NCBI GenBank assembly: GCA_963664845.1
Contig: OY761615.1
Span: 5,270,001-5,334,000, forward strand
DNA from: CAIYTF01 sp963664845
GTDB lineage: Bacteria; Bacteroidota; Ignavibacteria; Ignavibacteriales; Ignavibacteriaceae
Length of the DNA stretch: 64,000 nt
Direction of reading: 5' to 3'
The notes under the pieces were generated by a model, which searched no databases, was not told the DNA's origin, and saw only the letters and a program-made list of their open reading frames with translations. Positions 44,457 through 53,510 of the stretch are shown in pieces. The number at the start of each line of letters is the position of its first letter. Positions within the stretch are counted from its first letter, which is position 1. The translations under genes were made by a program, and so were the position numbers.

Positions 44457-46922
44457 ATGAAAACCGGTAAATATTCATTTATAAAAATACTGATCCTTAC
44501 TACACTGGCAGGTATTCTCATGTCCATCTCTTTGCCGGCACAGAATACCGGGCAAACAGCCCGTCGCATTTCGTTCAACGCCGGATGGCGTTTCATGATT
44601 GGCGATCAACCCAATGCTAATAGTGCTTCCTTCGACGACAGTAACTGGCGGACTCTGGATGTTCCTCACGATTGGAGTATTGAAGGCGCTTATGATAAAT
44701 CAGAACCTACAGGCGGCAGCGGAGGCTATCTTCCTACCGGGATAGGATGGTACAGAAAGAATTTTGCAGTTGGCGCAGGTGATTTGACCAAAAACATGGT
44801 GATCGAGTTTGATGGCGTTTATATGAATAGTGAAGTCTGGATAAACGGTCAGTATTTGGGAAAACATCCTTACGGATACACCGGGTTTCACTATGATATC
44901 TCATCCTTTGTCAAAGCAGGTGATAATGTTATTGCCGTCCGGGTGGACAACAGTCTTCAACCAAATACCCGCTGGTACACCGGTTCAGGAATATACCGCA
45001 ACGTATGGCTGATTAAAACTGACCGTTTGCATCTTGCACACTGGGGTGTTTCCGTTGCCACATCAGGCATAGCAAAGGATTCGGCAACCCTATCTGTCAA
45101 AACCATGATAGAGAATTCCGGTTCAACAGAAAGAAAAGGTGTTCTGCGTTCGGTTCTTTTTAGTAGTAGGGGAAAGGAAGTGGCTCATGTAGACAGATCC
45201 TTTAGCTGCAGTTCTTCCGGGAAAACAGAAGTTGATTTCCCTATTATTATTGAAGATCCTGAATTATGGTCGCTGGAATCACCTTCTCTTTATACACTCA
45301 AATCGATATTGCTTGATGCAGGCAAAGTGGTTGATGAAACCGCTACAAATTTTGGTGTCAGAGAAATAGCTTATGATGTGAACAGCGGCTTTTCGCTCAA
45401 TGGCAAACCGGTGAAAATGAACGGTGTTTGTCTTCATCATGACGGGGGATGCGTAGGCGCCGCAGTGCCGCTGCAGGTATGGGTTCGCCGGCTCGAAAAG
45501 CTGAAAGAAATGGGATGCAATGCCATCCGTACTTCACACAATCCGCCGGCTCCGGAATTCCTCGATCTTTGTGATAAAATGGGATTCCTGGTTATGGACG
45601 AACCATTCGATGAATGGGAAATCGGAAAGCGGGCATACGGCTATCATGATTATTTTGATCAGTGGTGGGAACGTGATCTGATCTCGATGATCAATCGTGA
45701 CAGGAATCATCCTTCAATAGTGATGTGGAGCGCCGGTAACGAAATTCCCGAACAAAAAACCGAAAAAGGAGTTGAACTGCTCAAATCATTGATAGCAGTA
45801 TTTCACCGGGAGGATCCTACAAGGCCGGTTACCCTGGCATGCGATAATATCGTTGCCGATGGCGGAGCAACCACGCTTGAGTTTCTGAAGGCCCTCGATA
45901 TTGTTGGGTACAACTATGTTGACCGGTGGCACCGCCGCCGTGAATTGTTTTACAGCGTGGATCGTCACGATCATCCGGATTGGAAAATGACCGGAACTGA
46001 AAGTGTTTCCAACAGCGGAGGTATTCGTGGGCAGTACATACTTGGGAATGATTCACTTCCTGGCCGGAATAATTATACCTATGGCATGATTGACGCGGAA
46101 CAACTTTGGAAGTTTGTTGCAACCCGTGATTATGTCATTGGTGATTTCATGTGGACAGGTGTTGATTATCTGGGAGAAGCGGATTGGCCGGAAAAGAGTG
46201 CCAGTTTCGGTGTCCTTGATCTCTGCGGTTTCCCAAAAGACGGATTTTATTTTTATCAGAGTCAATGGACCGGTAAACCCATGATACATCTCTTCCCGCA
46301 CTGGAACTGGAAAGGGAAAGAAGGCCAGATAATTCCGGTACTTTGCTATACGAACTGCGACGCTGTAGAACTTTTCCTGAATGGTAAATCTTATGGAGAG
46401 AAACGCCTCGAATTTCCGCGTCAGGGTAACTCCGGTGGATGGAATCTCTATGACAAGCCGCAAACACACCCCACTACCGCTGATCTTCACCTTTCGTGGG
46501 ATGTGCCTTATGAGCCCGGTGTGCTGAAAGCCGTTGGAAAACGCGATGGGAAAGTGGTTTATACTGAGGAAGTCTGCACAGCCGGTAAGCCTTATGCATT
46601 GCATGTGTCCGTTGATAACAAAAGCCTAAACGCATCTGAGCGGGAAGTGGCCAATATTGCTATACGTGTTATTGATGTAGACGGTCACACTGTGCCGGAC
46701 GCCGGTAACCTGATCCGTTTTAAGGTTGAGGGGCAGGGTGAACTGATTGGTGTAGATAACGGCAATCCCGTTGACCACGATTCCTATAAAGCTACACAAC
46801 GAAAAGCATTTAATGGGTTATGCCTGGCGGTTATACAAGCCGCAAAAACACCGGGCAAGATTAAATTAACAGCGAGTTCTGAAGGGCTTAAAGAGGCATC
46901 GGTTGAATTGGAAGTACATTAG
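44457..46922 (+). CDS. Exported GH2 beta-galactosidase
   Basis: Predicted 821-residue exported GH2 enzyme, probably removing terminal beta-galactose from the galacto-oligosaccharides made by GH53. Signal peptide 1-29. Domain order: sugar-binding jelly roll (about 35-190), Ig-like GH2 domain (about 195-305), catalytic barrel (about 310-600), a DUF4982-like sandwich and a C-terminal invasin/Ig-like domain (about 715-820). The acid/base is Glu429 in WSAGNEIPE and the nucleophile Glu515 in MTGTESVS. The architecture is that of Bacteroidota-type GH2 beta-galactosidases of about 800 residues rather than Escherichia coli LacZ. It has no T9SS domain, so a periplasmic location is likely. It is the last gene of the galactan run. 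Confidence 0.93.
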   Translation: MKTGKYSFIKILILTTLAGILMSISLPAQNTGQTARRISFNAGWRFMIGDQPNANSASFDDSNWRTLDVPHDWSIEGAYDKSEPTGGSGGYLPTGIGWYRKNFAVGAGDLTKNMVIEFDGVYMNSEVWINGQYLGKHPYGYTGFHYDISSFVKAGDNVIAVRVDNSLQPNTRWYTGSGIYRNVWLIKTDRLHLAHWGVSVATSGIAKDSATLSVKTMIENSGSTERKGVLRSVLFSSRGKEVAHVDRSFSCSSSGKTEVDFPIIIEDPELWSLESPSLYTLKSILLDAGKVVDETATNFGVREIAYDVNSGFSLNGKPVKMNGVCLHHDGGCVGAAVPLQVWVRRLEKLKEMGCNAIRTSHNPPAPEFLDLCDKMGFLVMDEPFDEWEIGKRAYGYHDYFDQWWERDLISMINRDRNHPSIVMWSAGNEIPEQKTEKGVELLKSLIAVFHREDPTRPVTLACDNIVADGGATTLEFLKALDIVGYNYVDRWHRRRELFYSVDRHDHPDWKMTGTESVSNSGGIRGQYILGNDSLPGRNNYTYGMIDAEQLWKFVATRDYVIGDFMWTGVDYLGEADWPEKSASFGVLDLCGFPKDGFYFYQSQWTGKPMIHLFPHWNWKGKEGQIIPVLCYTNCDAVELFLNGKSYGEKRLEFPRQGNSGGWNLYDKPQTHPTTADLHLSWDVPYEPGVLKAVGKRDGKVVYTEEVCTAGKPYALHVSVDNKSLNASEREVANIAIRVIDVDGHTVPDAGNLIRFKVEGQGELIGVDNGNPVDHDSYKATQRKAFNGLCLAVIQAAKTPGKIKLTASSEGLKEASVELEVH

Positions 46923-47009
46923 ATTAGAATTGATCAGAGAATAAGTAACGGGACTCAATACAGAAGCGTAAGGAAAAAGTTTGCCCGGGTTAAACTTACA
47001 ATAAAAATA

Positions 47010-47110
47010 AAGAGGCTGTCTCAAAAGTCAAATTTCGAATTTCTATCCTCGGAAATCGGTTCAAATCCGTTTTATCCGTGTAGTTACTAATTCTTTTGAG
47101 ACATCCTCTT
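47010..47110. repeat. MITE-like element / long stem between convergent genes
   Basis: AAGAGGCTGTCTCAAAAG (47010-47027) and its inverse (47093-47110) match at 17 of 18 positions and enclose 65 bases that include AAATCCGTTTTATCCGTG. The terminal-inverted-repeat structure suggests a miniature mobile element. Lying between the convergent GH2 and PL1 genes, the stem may also act as a two-way transcription stop. No flanking target duplication was seen. Confidence 0.55.
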
Positions 47111-47144
47111 CGTTGTATCAAGTGCTTTAGATAAGCTGTTTGCC

Positions 47145-48449
47145 CTATTTCAGCAAAGCAAGTTTTCTGGTTTCCTGCATGGAACCAACCTGCAAACGGT
47201 AGAAATAAATACCGCTAATTAAGCCTTCAGCATTCCATTTTCTTGAATAAGATCCTGCCGACAATTCCTCGGATACGAGCGAGGCAACTTCAATACCAAT
47301 TGCATTAAATATTTTCAGGGTCACAAACGCTTTTCCCGAAAGACTAAAGGAAATGGTTGTCGATGGATTAAATGGATTCGGATAATTCTGATCAAGAATG
47401 AAAGAGGTCTTTAATCCCGCAGAAGGTTTGTTATTCTGCTTAATATCGGTGAGTCCAAGTTTGTTGATACCTGCATAAGCCATTACTATCGCCGGTACAT
47501 TGGCAGCGGAATCAACTTTGACCTTATAAGGCGGTACGAATGAATTGCAGGCTCTTGCCGTGTTTGCCGGGGTCGGGGCAACATACATGTTTGTCGCGCC
47601 GCTTTCGTTAACAAAGGCTTCTGTCGGCGAGTCGTTAACATCCCAATAAACTGATTGGGCATAATGAAGGAAATAATTGCCCTCAACAAAAAGACAGGCA
47701 GCATCGCGGCTGTGGACGCCATCGCTGACCGGTGCGTTCGGATCGTTCAGCCCGTCATAATAGTTGTTATATACATGTCCGGTCCCTGCCCGATAGGAGG
47801 GGACTCTGGAACGGATATTTTTGAACCAATTATGATGATAGGTGATCTTTCTGTCATAAGGATCTTTATCTGTTGAAAAGCCGATTAGGCTGCATTTCCA
47901 ATGGTCATGGAAATAGCACCATGAGATAGTAATGTTGGAAACTGATTTTTTAAAATCGATCATGCCATCGTACTTATCTTTTTTTGCTGCTGTTTCAGGC
48001 AAAGTGGGATATTCATTAAAAAACTCACAATGGTCAATCCAATAGTTTCCGCCCGTTGCGCTGCCTGTTGTTTCTGCGCCAATAATATCGTCAGCTCCGC
48101 CACCGATCATAGTCATCTTGATATTGCGAATAATCACGTTGCTGGCATTTTTCAAGTGAAAACCAATTCCCTGGAGAAATGCTTTGTCACCCACGCCAAG
48201 GATAGTTTTATCTGAGGTAACCTCAAGGATGGTTCCTGATGCCGTAAATGTTCGATCAATTATAATGATCTTTTTTCCGACGGTTGAAAGTTCAGTCGTA
48301 AGCTGTGCCAGACTGGTAACAGTAACTTCCGTACCTCCGGCGCCTCCCGTGGTGGCTGACCCGAAACCAACCAGTGAAAAATCAGGTGTCTGTGCAAATA
48401 AACACACACTTCCCATGAACAAGCTAAATAACAGTAAGGCTTTCTTCAT
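47145..48449 (-). CDS. Secreted PL1-family pectate lyase with T9SS domain
   Basis: Predicted 434-residue secreted polysaccharide lyase family 1 enzyme, cleaving polygalacturonan by beta-elimination. Signal peptide 1-19. The parallel beta-helix spans about 25-330. NYWIDHCEF (Asp139, His140), KYDGMIDFKKS (Asp161, Asp165) and the NIRSRVPSYRAG segment are typical: Asp residues bind calcium and Arg215 of the RxPxxR motif is the likely catalytic base. The T9SS type A domain is NYPNPFNPSTTISFSL to KLALLK. It lies convergent to the galactan operon, which suggests that the galactan attacked is a rhamnogalacturonan-I side chain. A possible operator, ATCGTT-N6-AACGAT (48579-48596), lies 130 bases upstream of the start. 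Confidence 0.92.
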   Translation of the reverse strand: MKKALLLFSLFMGSVCLFAQTPDFSLVGFGSATTGGAGGTEVTVTSLAQLTTELSTVGKKIIIIDRTFTASGTILEVTSDKTILGVGDKAFLQGIGFHLKNASNVIIRNIKMTMIGGGADDIIGAETTGSATGGNYWIDHCEFFNEYPTLPETAAKKDKYDGMIDFKKSVSNITISWCYFHDHWKCSLIGFSTDKDPYDRKITYHHNWFKNIRSRVPSYRAGTGHVYNNYYDGLNDPNAPVSDGVHSRDAACLFVEGNYFLHYAQSVYWDVNDSPTEAFVNESGATNMYVAPTPANTARACNSFVPPYKVKVDSAANVPAIVMAYAGINKLGLTDIKQNNKPSAGLKTSFILDQNYPNPFNPSTTISFSLSGKAFVTLKIFNAIGIEVASLVSEELSAGSYSRKWNAEGLISGIYFYRLQVGSMQETRKLALLK

Positions 48450-49060
48450 CTCTAATCCGTTAGTTAATAAATTATAAGTTTTGTCTGAAACGAAAGTTGA
48501 AAAATAAGGTGCAGCAAAACAGGCTTACCTGAAGAGGAGTGCATATCACTGCAACCAAAAATTGATTTTTTAATCTAAATCGTTAAAGTAAACGATAAAG
48601 AAACACCTACAACTTACAAAAATTCGGATTATCTGCAAATGCAATTTGAATGGGGGAGTGGTTCTGCTTAACAATGGTTCATCCGAAATTTAGGTGGTAA
48701 GGCAATATAGCTTATGCTGGGAATAGCTAACCAGACTCGATTATTTAACTAATATTCCTAATCTTTCAACTCCTTTGTTTGTGAATATTTCGCTTGGGGT
48801 TGGTATAACTAAAAAGGTGCCCTGACAAGGGCACAATATGAATAATTGTCTCATCCCGTCTTGCGGGGCGCGGGGGCACCCCGCGGAGAATGCATCACTC
48901 AAATCTTCCGTCCCCGAAGGCGGGCGAACCAATGCAACTTGGGAAAATAACTCGATTAATCACCAATCACTGGTTGTTAATTTGCCACTCAAATTTCATT
49001 TGCACCTTAACAATTTCAAAAAGATGAATGGGGTTTTTTCAGTTCACAAATAATAAGTGC
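48450..49060. other. Gene-free region between divergent PL1 and the 1310-residue protein
   Basis: About 610 bases. Near the PL1 gene is AT-rich DNA with the inverted repeat ATCGTTAAAGTAAACGAT (48579-48596). A strong minus-strand terminator hairpin (48811-48834) is preceded, on that strand, by a GC-rich structured stretch (about 48850-48935) that contrasts with its AT-rich surroundings. Short frames here are not convincing. Confidence 0.5.
48811..48834 (-). terminator. Strong rho-independent terminator on minus strand with no gene before it
   Basis: Minus strand: GTGCCC-TTGTCA-GGGCAC-C-TTTTT, a perfect 6-bp GC-rich stem, 6-base loop and five T. The nearest minus-strand gene (PL1) is downstream, not upstream, so the terminator would end an unannotated RNA coming from about 48850-49050, or protect PL1 from read-through. 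Confidence 0.6.
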
Positions 49061-49108
49061 TTGACAAAGCAGAATATATATGTTATGTTTCGGAGGAACA
49101 TTAGTTCC
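49061..49108 (+). promoter_or_regulatory. Promoter with GGAACA-NNN-GTTCC operator (copy A)
   Basis: TTGACA (49061-49066), 17-base spacer, TATGTT (49084-49089), then after five bases the palindrome GGAACATTAGTTCC (49095-49108), which would span the transcription start. The leader to the 49313 start is about 210 bases and contains a small TCCCGG/CCGGGA hairpin (49179-49194). The same arrangement occurs at 53400 and 58716. Confidence 0.7.
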
Positions 49109-49312
49109 AATATTTAAAATATGGAATATATGTACGGGAATGAGCCATCGCCATTGGATACGAGTAACCCGGAAGTATTCCCGGTTCACCGGGATACAGC
49201 TTTTCAAAAGCAGATTGGGCAGAGCGGAGCATAATCCACAGGATGCTTTTGAACAGCAGCTCATGAGTGGTGCTGAAAATTTAATTGCTAAATAATCATA
49301 ATAAGGCGCACA

Positions 49313-52300
49313 ATGAATCGTTTGATACTTCTTGCTTTCGTGATTTTTTTACTAACGGGCTTTCCCGGATTTGCACAAACAGCATCTGCCACCTGGTCTC
49401 TCACAACAGACGGCACACCCGCATTGGTCGGGAGTATTTCAGCGGGCAGTGTTATTCCATCAACCTCCACAAACATAACAGGATTCGCAGGGTATAGCTT
49501 TGGAAGTACCAGTCCGGCAGGACTTAAATTGGGTGCTACCGGGGCTACATCATGGCCGGCGGATGGTTCTTCAACCACTGCGAATGCAGCATTTACCGGA
49601 ATAACTACTGCGAACCCAAGGTATGTTCAGTTTACTCTTTCTCCAAGTGCCGGGAATTCTTTAACGATAAACAGTATCACTGTACCGCTAACCGAAAACG
49701 GCTCTGCAACAAATATTAATGCGGCGCTCGGATATTCGACGGATGGCATAAATTTTACAACGTTCAACAGCAACGGAGTATCTGGAAATGCACTTCCTGC
49801 CAATACGCTTCAAACTTTCAGTGCCTCTCCCTCTCTCTCGGTAAGTAGTGGCGCTGTCATTGTTAGAATTATTCTTTGGAGGAAAGCAGGAAGTACTGCA
49901 TCAAGCAGCAGTGTGACGATTGGGACAGTTGTCGTATCCGGTACCACCTCTGCTATAGCAACACCGGTTTTATCGGTTAGTACCATAGGACCCCTGGTTT
50001 TTGATGCTACTTCAGTCGGAAGCTCATCTGCATCGCAAAGCTTTACCGTTGGCGGTGCTAATCTCACGAATAATATAATCATAACACCGCCGGCCGGCTT
50101 TGAAATCAGAACAGGCACCAATTCTTTCTCCTCCAGCCCGGTCACGCTTACACAGTCAGGCGGCTCAGTTTCATCTGTTGCAGTTGATGTTCGATTCACA
50201 CCGCTTACTGCCGGCGGGTATTCGGGAAATGTGACCTGTGCCTCTACCGGTGCAAGCGAACAGGATGTTGCAGTTATAGGTCCGGGTTCCTATTATTCAA
50301 AATCGACAGGCACACTGGATGCACTTTCAAGCTGGACAACAGATCCAAATGGCGGGACCGGTTCTGCCCCTGCAAATTTTACGACTCCGGGACAGATATA
50401 CTATATCCGCAATAACAGTGAACCCACTCTTGGTGCAAACTGGATAGTATCAGGTGCCAATGCTAAAGTGATCATCGGAGATGGCAGCAATGTATGTGTG
50501 TTCACGGTTCCGACTGGTTTCACCTACTCTGCTTCTGCAACAGAAATTGCTAATCAGAGTACACTTGTATTGCAAAATGCCGCTTCCTTAACCTCACTTG
50601 GATCACTAACAGTTGATAATGGTGGAACCTATCAACACGCTTGCGAGGGCGGAGCGCAACTAAGCGGGACATTTATGACTGGTTCGACCATTAACGTGAC
50701 CGGAGTGGTGGCCAGCAATTTATGGCTGCCACAATCCTGTTATAATATTGTCTGGAATTGCCCATCTCAAACCGCTGGCGGAAAATGCTATAACACAGAC
50801 GGAACGTTAACAATTAACGGAAACCTGACGGTGCTTTCAACCGGCACCGGTTATTGCGCGGTAAATACCGGTTCCGGTACCAGAACATTGAACATTGCCG
50901 GCAATCTTGATGTTCAGGGCGGCTCGTTCCGATTGCAGGGAGCTTCTACCGGCAGCGGTGTTTCAACTGCCAATGTGGCGGGGAATGTAACCGTCAGCGG
51001 CAACGGAGTTATAAACTTAACCTCCACAACAAATGCCTCCCCGGCTCTTGCAAGTCTTAATGTGCAGGGAAATTTTCTTCATACAGCCGGCACGGTTACG
51101 AAGACAAGTGCCACGGGAACTGCGCGCATTACTTTTAATGGCTCAACGCAACAGGAGTTTTCAACAACTGGTATCTCAACGGCGGTCGACGTCGTTGTGA
51201 ATAATACTTCAGGTATAAAGATGTTAAGCGGAAACTCAACAAGTTCAACTGTGTCGGGTAACCTGACTGTTACCAGTGGGACTCTCGATCTCAATGGAAA
51301 TGTGTTCAGTTTTGCCGGTTCGACTTTGACGAATAATGGAACAATTAAAGGGGTGGCAGCAAACAGCATTCTGCGCTTCAATGGAAGTACGCCTCAAACC
51401 TATACGGGAACTGGAACCGTCGATTCGCCTTTAAATGAGATCAGATTCAGCAATTCATCTGCTGGAGTAACACTTAGTCCCTCAGTTAACCCGATTGTTG
51501 CCCTCGCCGCAAGGTTCTATGGATCAGGAGGACTGACCAATTCAAATAACCTTATCCTTGGTGATGGGAGCAGCCTTGTAACCGTTGGGTATGGGCTCGC
51601 AGGTGGAACTTCGCCTGTTGGAAACTTCGATCAAAAACCAACGTATAATTTGGGATCAGGGAAGATAAACATTCTATATTCCGGAGACAGCACTGCGCGT
51701 ACAACTGGTGTCGAATTGCCGGCCAGCCGCACAGTGAGTTACCTGCTTTGCAATAATCCAAATGGATTATCAGTCTCCGGCGGTCCAATTATAATTAGCG
51801 ACAGTTTGGGGCTCAGGTCCGGCAGCATTGGTAACGGTTTGGATAATCAACTGGTACTGGGTGACGGTGCAAAAATAACAAGGGAAGCGGGTTCATTGGC
51901 ACTTGCACCTGTATTTGGAACCACCGTGAATGTTGCATACTTAAACCCGATGGCTCTGGTAACCGGTGCCGAACTTCCGTCGGATTCGGGAACTCTTCAT
52001 GATTTGTTTATTGATAATACCGGTGATACAAACTCGGTTCAGTTGGGTGTTTCCGCAACTGTTAACGGAACGCTCAACCTGGTTAACGGATCGATATCTC
52101 TTGGCAGCCACAATCTCATATTGAATACTTCTGCCTCAATAAGCGGAACACCCTCTGCCGGCACTATGATCCTGGCAGAGGGAAGTGGTAAGCTTATCAA
52201 GAGGATAGCGAATGCCCAGAGCTTACCCTATACTTTCGTATTCCCGGTTGGATCAATAACTGATTCAGCCAAGTATACACCTGTTTCGTTTACTGTTGGC

Positions 52301-53245
52301 TCTGGTGTACTCAGCGACGGTTCGCAAATTGGAGTGAATACAATCAGCTCAAAATATGTCAATAATACAAATTCAACGGACTACCTGAAATACTACTGGA
52401 CTGTGACAGACAGTGGCATAACATCACCATCCTATTCAGCCATATTCTCTTATGCTCTAGGCGATGTGATCGGAGCAGAATCAAATCTTTACACGGCGCT
52501 TTATAATTCCAGGTGGTCTGTTCTTTCAGTAGTTAACAGTTCAGTTCATCAAATGAATGCGACAGGACTCGCATCACTGGGCGTTTTTACTGCCGGAGCG
52601 CAATCGGGATTCCAGGGATCGGCGACGACAGCAATCTCAATAAAACTGCTTCCGCAAGGATATGCAGCAGACCCGGCAAACAATCAGGAGTTCCCATTAC
52701 AATCGTTCCTGATCCACATCGCTAACGCGAGTGCTCCATTTGCAGATATTGAGTCTCATGCGGTTACGATAGATCCGGCTACGCTTACAGGAACTGCCTC
52801 TTTTTCCGGGTTGACTACCGGGATCTATTATATTTATGTGACACATTTGAATACCATTGAAACCTGGAGCAGGGAAGGAGGTGAACTGATAACCGCCGGA
52901 ACCACGTTCAGCTATGATTTCACCTCAGCAAAAACGCAGGCGTATGGCGGTAACCTGATACAGGCAGCAAGCGGGAAATGGTGTATTTTCAGTGGTGACT
53001 GCGATGGAAGTGGCTTTATAGACAACAATGACCTGCTGCAAATTGATAATGATGCTTTTAATTTCAAAAGCGGCAGCGGATTCCTATCTGACCTTGACGG
53101 ATCCAGGTATGTGGATAATAATGATTTGCTCATATGCGACAATAACGCATACAGATTTGTTGGCGCGGCAAAGCCCCGCGCAACAAAACGAATGCAAACG
53201 TCTGGAAGTCAGAAGTCGGCAGCTGTGCCAGAGGACGCAAAATGA
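49313..53245 (+). CDS. 1310-residue secreted repeat protein with dockerin-like C-terminus
   Basis: Predicted very large exported protein, Ser/Thr/Gly/Asn-rich. Signal peptide 1-22 (ending PGFAQ). Residues about 23-215 are homologous to the N-terminal domain of 58882-59838 (QTASATWSLTTDGTPALVGS, RYVQFTLSP, GYSTDGI, VVVSGTTS). A choice-of-anchor-like domain (about 220-325, FTVGGANLTNNIIITPPAGF) and a long repetitive part likely to form a beta-helix or stacked sandwiches (about 330-1000) follow. Near the C-terminus are two EF-hand-like repeats, DCDGSGFIDNNDLLQIDNDA and DLDGSRYVDNNDLLICDNNA, in the style of dockerin or thrombospondin loops. No T9SS domain of the NYPNPFNPS type is present. It may be an adhesin or polysaccharide-binding surface protein. 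Two terminators follow. Confidence 0.85.
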   Translation: MNRLILLAFVIFLLTGFPGFAQTASATWSLTTDGTPALVGSISAGSVIPSTSTNITGFAGYSFGSTSPAGLKLGATGATSWPADGSSTTANAAFTGITTANPRYVQFTLSPSAGNSLTINSITVPLTENGSATNINAALGYSTDGINFTTFNSNGVSGNALPANTLQTFSASPSLSVSSGAVIVRIILWRKAGSTASSSSVTIGTVVVSGTTSAIATPVLSVSTIGPLVFDATSVGSSSASQSFTVGGANLTNNIIITPPAGFEIRTGTNSFSSSPVTLTQSGGSVSSVAVDVRFTPLTAGGYSGNVTCASTGASEQDVAVIGPGSYYSKSTGTLDALSSWTTDPNGGTGSAPANFTTPGQIYYIRNNSEPTLGANWIVSGANAKVIIGDGSNVCVFTVPTGFTYSASATEIANQSTLVLQNAASLTSLGSLTVDNGGTYQHACEGGAQLSGTFMTGSTINVTGVVASNLWLPQSCYNIVWNCPSQTAGGKCYNTDGTLTINGNLTVLSTGTGYCAVNTGSGTRTLNIAGNLDVQGGSFRLQGASTGSGVSTANVAGNVTVSGNGVINLTSTTNASPALASLNVQGNFLHTAGTVTKTSATGTARITFNGSTQQEFSTTGISTAVDVVVNNTSGIKMLSGNSTSSTVSGNLTVTSGTLDLNGNVFSFAGSTLTNNGTIKGVAANSILRFNGSTPQTYTGTGTVDSPLNEIRFSNSSAGVTLSPSVNPIVALAARFYGSGGLTNSNNLILGDGSSLVTVGYGLAGGTSPVGNFDQKPTYNLGSGKINILYSGDSTARTTGVELPASRTVSYLLCNNPNGLSVSGGPIIISDSLGLRSGSIGNGLDNQLVLGDGAKITREAGSLALAPVFGTTVNVAYLNPMALVTGAELPSDSGTLHDLFIDNTGDTNSVQLGVSATVNGTLNLVNGSISLGSHNLILNTSASISGTPSAGTMILAEGSGKLIKRIANAQSLPYTFVFPVGSITDSAKYTPVSFTVGSGVLSDGSQIGVNTISSKYVNNTNSTDYLKYYWTVTDSGITSPSYSAIFSYALGDVIGAESNLYTALYNSRWSVLSVVNSSVHQMNATGLASLGVFTAGAQSGFQGSATTAISIKLLPQGYAADPANNQEFPLQSFLIHIANASAPFADIESHAVTIDPATLTGTASFSGLTTGIYYIYVTHLNTIETWSREGGELITAGTTFSYDFTSAKTQAYGGNLIQAASGKWCIFSGDCDGSGFIDNNDLLQIDNDAFNFKSGSGFLSDLDGSRYVDNNDLLICDNNAYRFVGAAKPRATKRMQTSGSQKSAAVPEDAK

Positions 53246-53253
53246 AGGATGAT

Positions 53254-53274
53254 GCCATCTCAGCGATGGCTTTT
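53254..53274 (+). terminator. Terminator hairpin 1 after the 1310-residue protein
   Basis: GCCATC-TCAGC-GATGGC followed by TTTT: 6-bp stem, 5-base loop, beginning 9 bases after the stop codon. Confidence 0.65.
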
Positions 53275-53279
53275 ATGGG

Positions 53280-53314
53280 AAGGCTGAACAAGGAAACGAA
53301 ATTCAGCCTTTATT
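53280..53314 (+). terminator. Terminator hairpin 2 after the 1310-residue protein
   Basis: A 9-bp stem AAGGCTGAA / TTCAGCCTT (53280-53288 and 53302-53310) with a 13-base loop, followed by TATTTA. It is tandem with the preceding hairpin and insulates the next operon. Confidence 0.65.
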
Positions 53315-53399
53315 TACATCCTGTTATGGCGGATCGTTTATTGCAAGTGCGGGTGCGGAAGACGGGGCATACAGAGTGGCCGCCAAAGCGGAAAACTGT

Positions 53400-53444
53400 T
53401 TGACAGTAAACAGAACTTTATTTAGATTTAGGAACATAAATTCC
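53400..53444 (+). promoter_or_regulatory. Promoter with GGAACA-NNN-ATTCC operator (copy C) of the peptidase/RpiR operon
   Basis: TTGACA (53400-53405), 17-base spacer, TAGATT (53423-53428), then after two bases GGAACATAAATTCC (53431-53444) followed by AAAATATT. It has one base difference from the perfect palindrome of copies A and B. The start of the M20 gene is 67 bases downstream. Confidence 0.65.
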
Positions 53445-53510
53445 AAAATATTCCTGACTGGAACAAAGCGAAATTTAAGTTCCCCGAATTTTTGAACGGA
53501 ATTATTATTG

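Noticed and set aside
48741..48932. 63-codon minus-strand frame near the orphan terminator
   Set aside because: It reads across the terminator hairpin and has no protein-like features; the DNA is better explained as structured or repetitive.
49140..49295. Possible 51-codon leader peptide (MSHRHWIRVTRK...) in the long leader before 49313
   Set aside because: It lies downstream of the promoter and ends 18 bases before the gene, but has no clear ribosome site and the similar promoter at 58716 has no equivalent. A chance frame is more likely.
49810..50199. 129-codon minus-strand frame
   Set aside because: It is a shadow of the Ser/Thr-rich 1310-residue protein, with no ribosome site or signal of its own.
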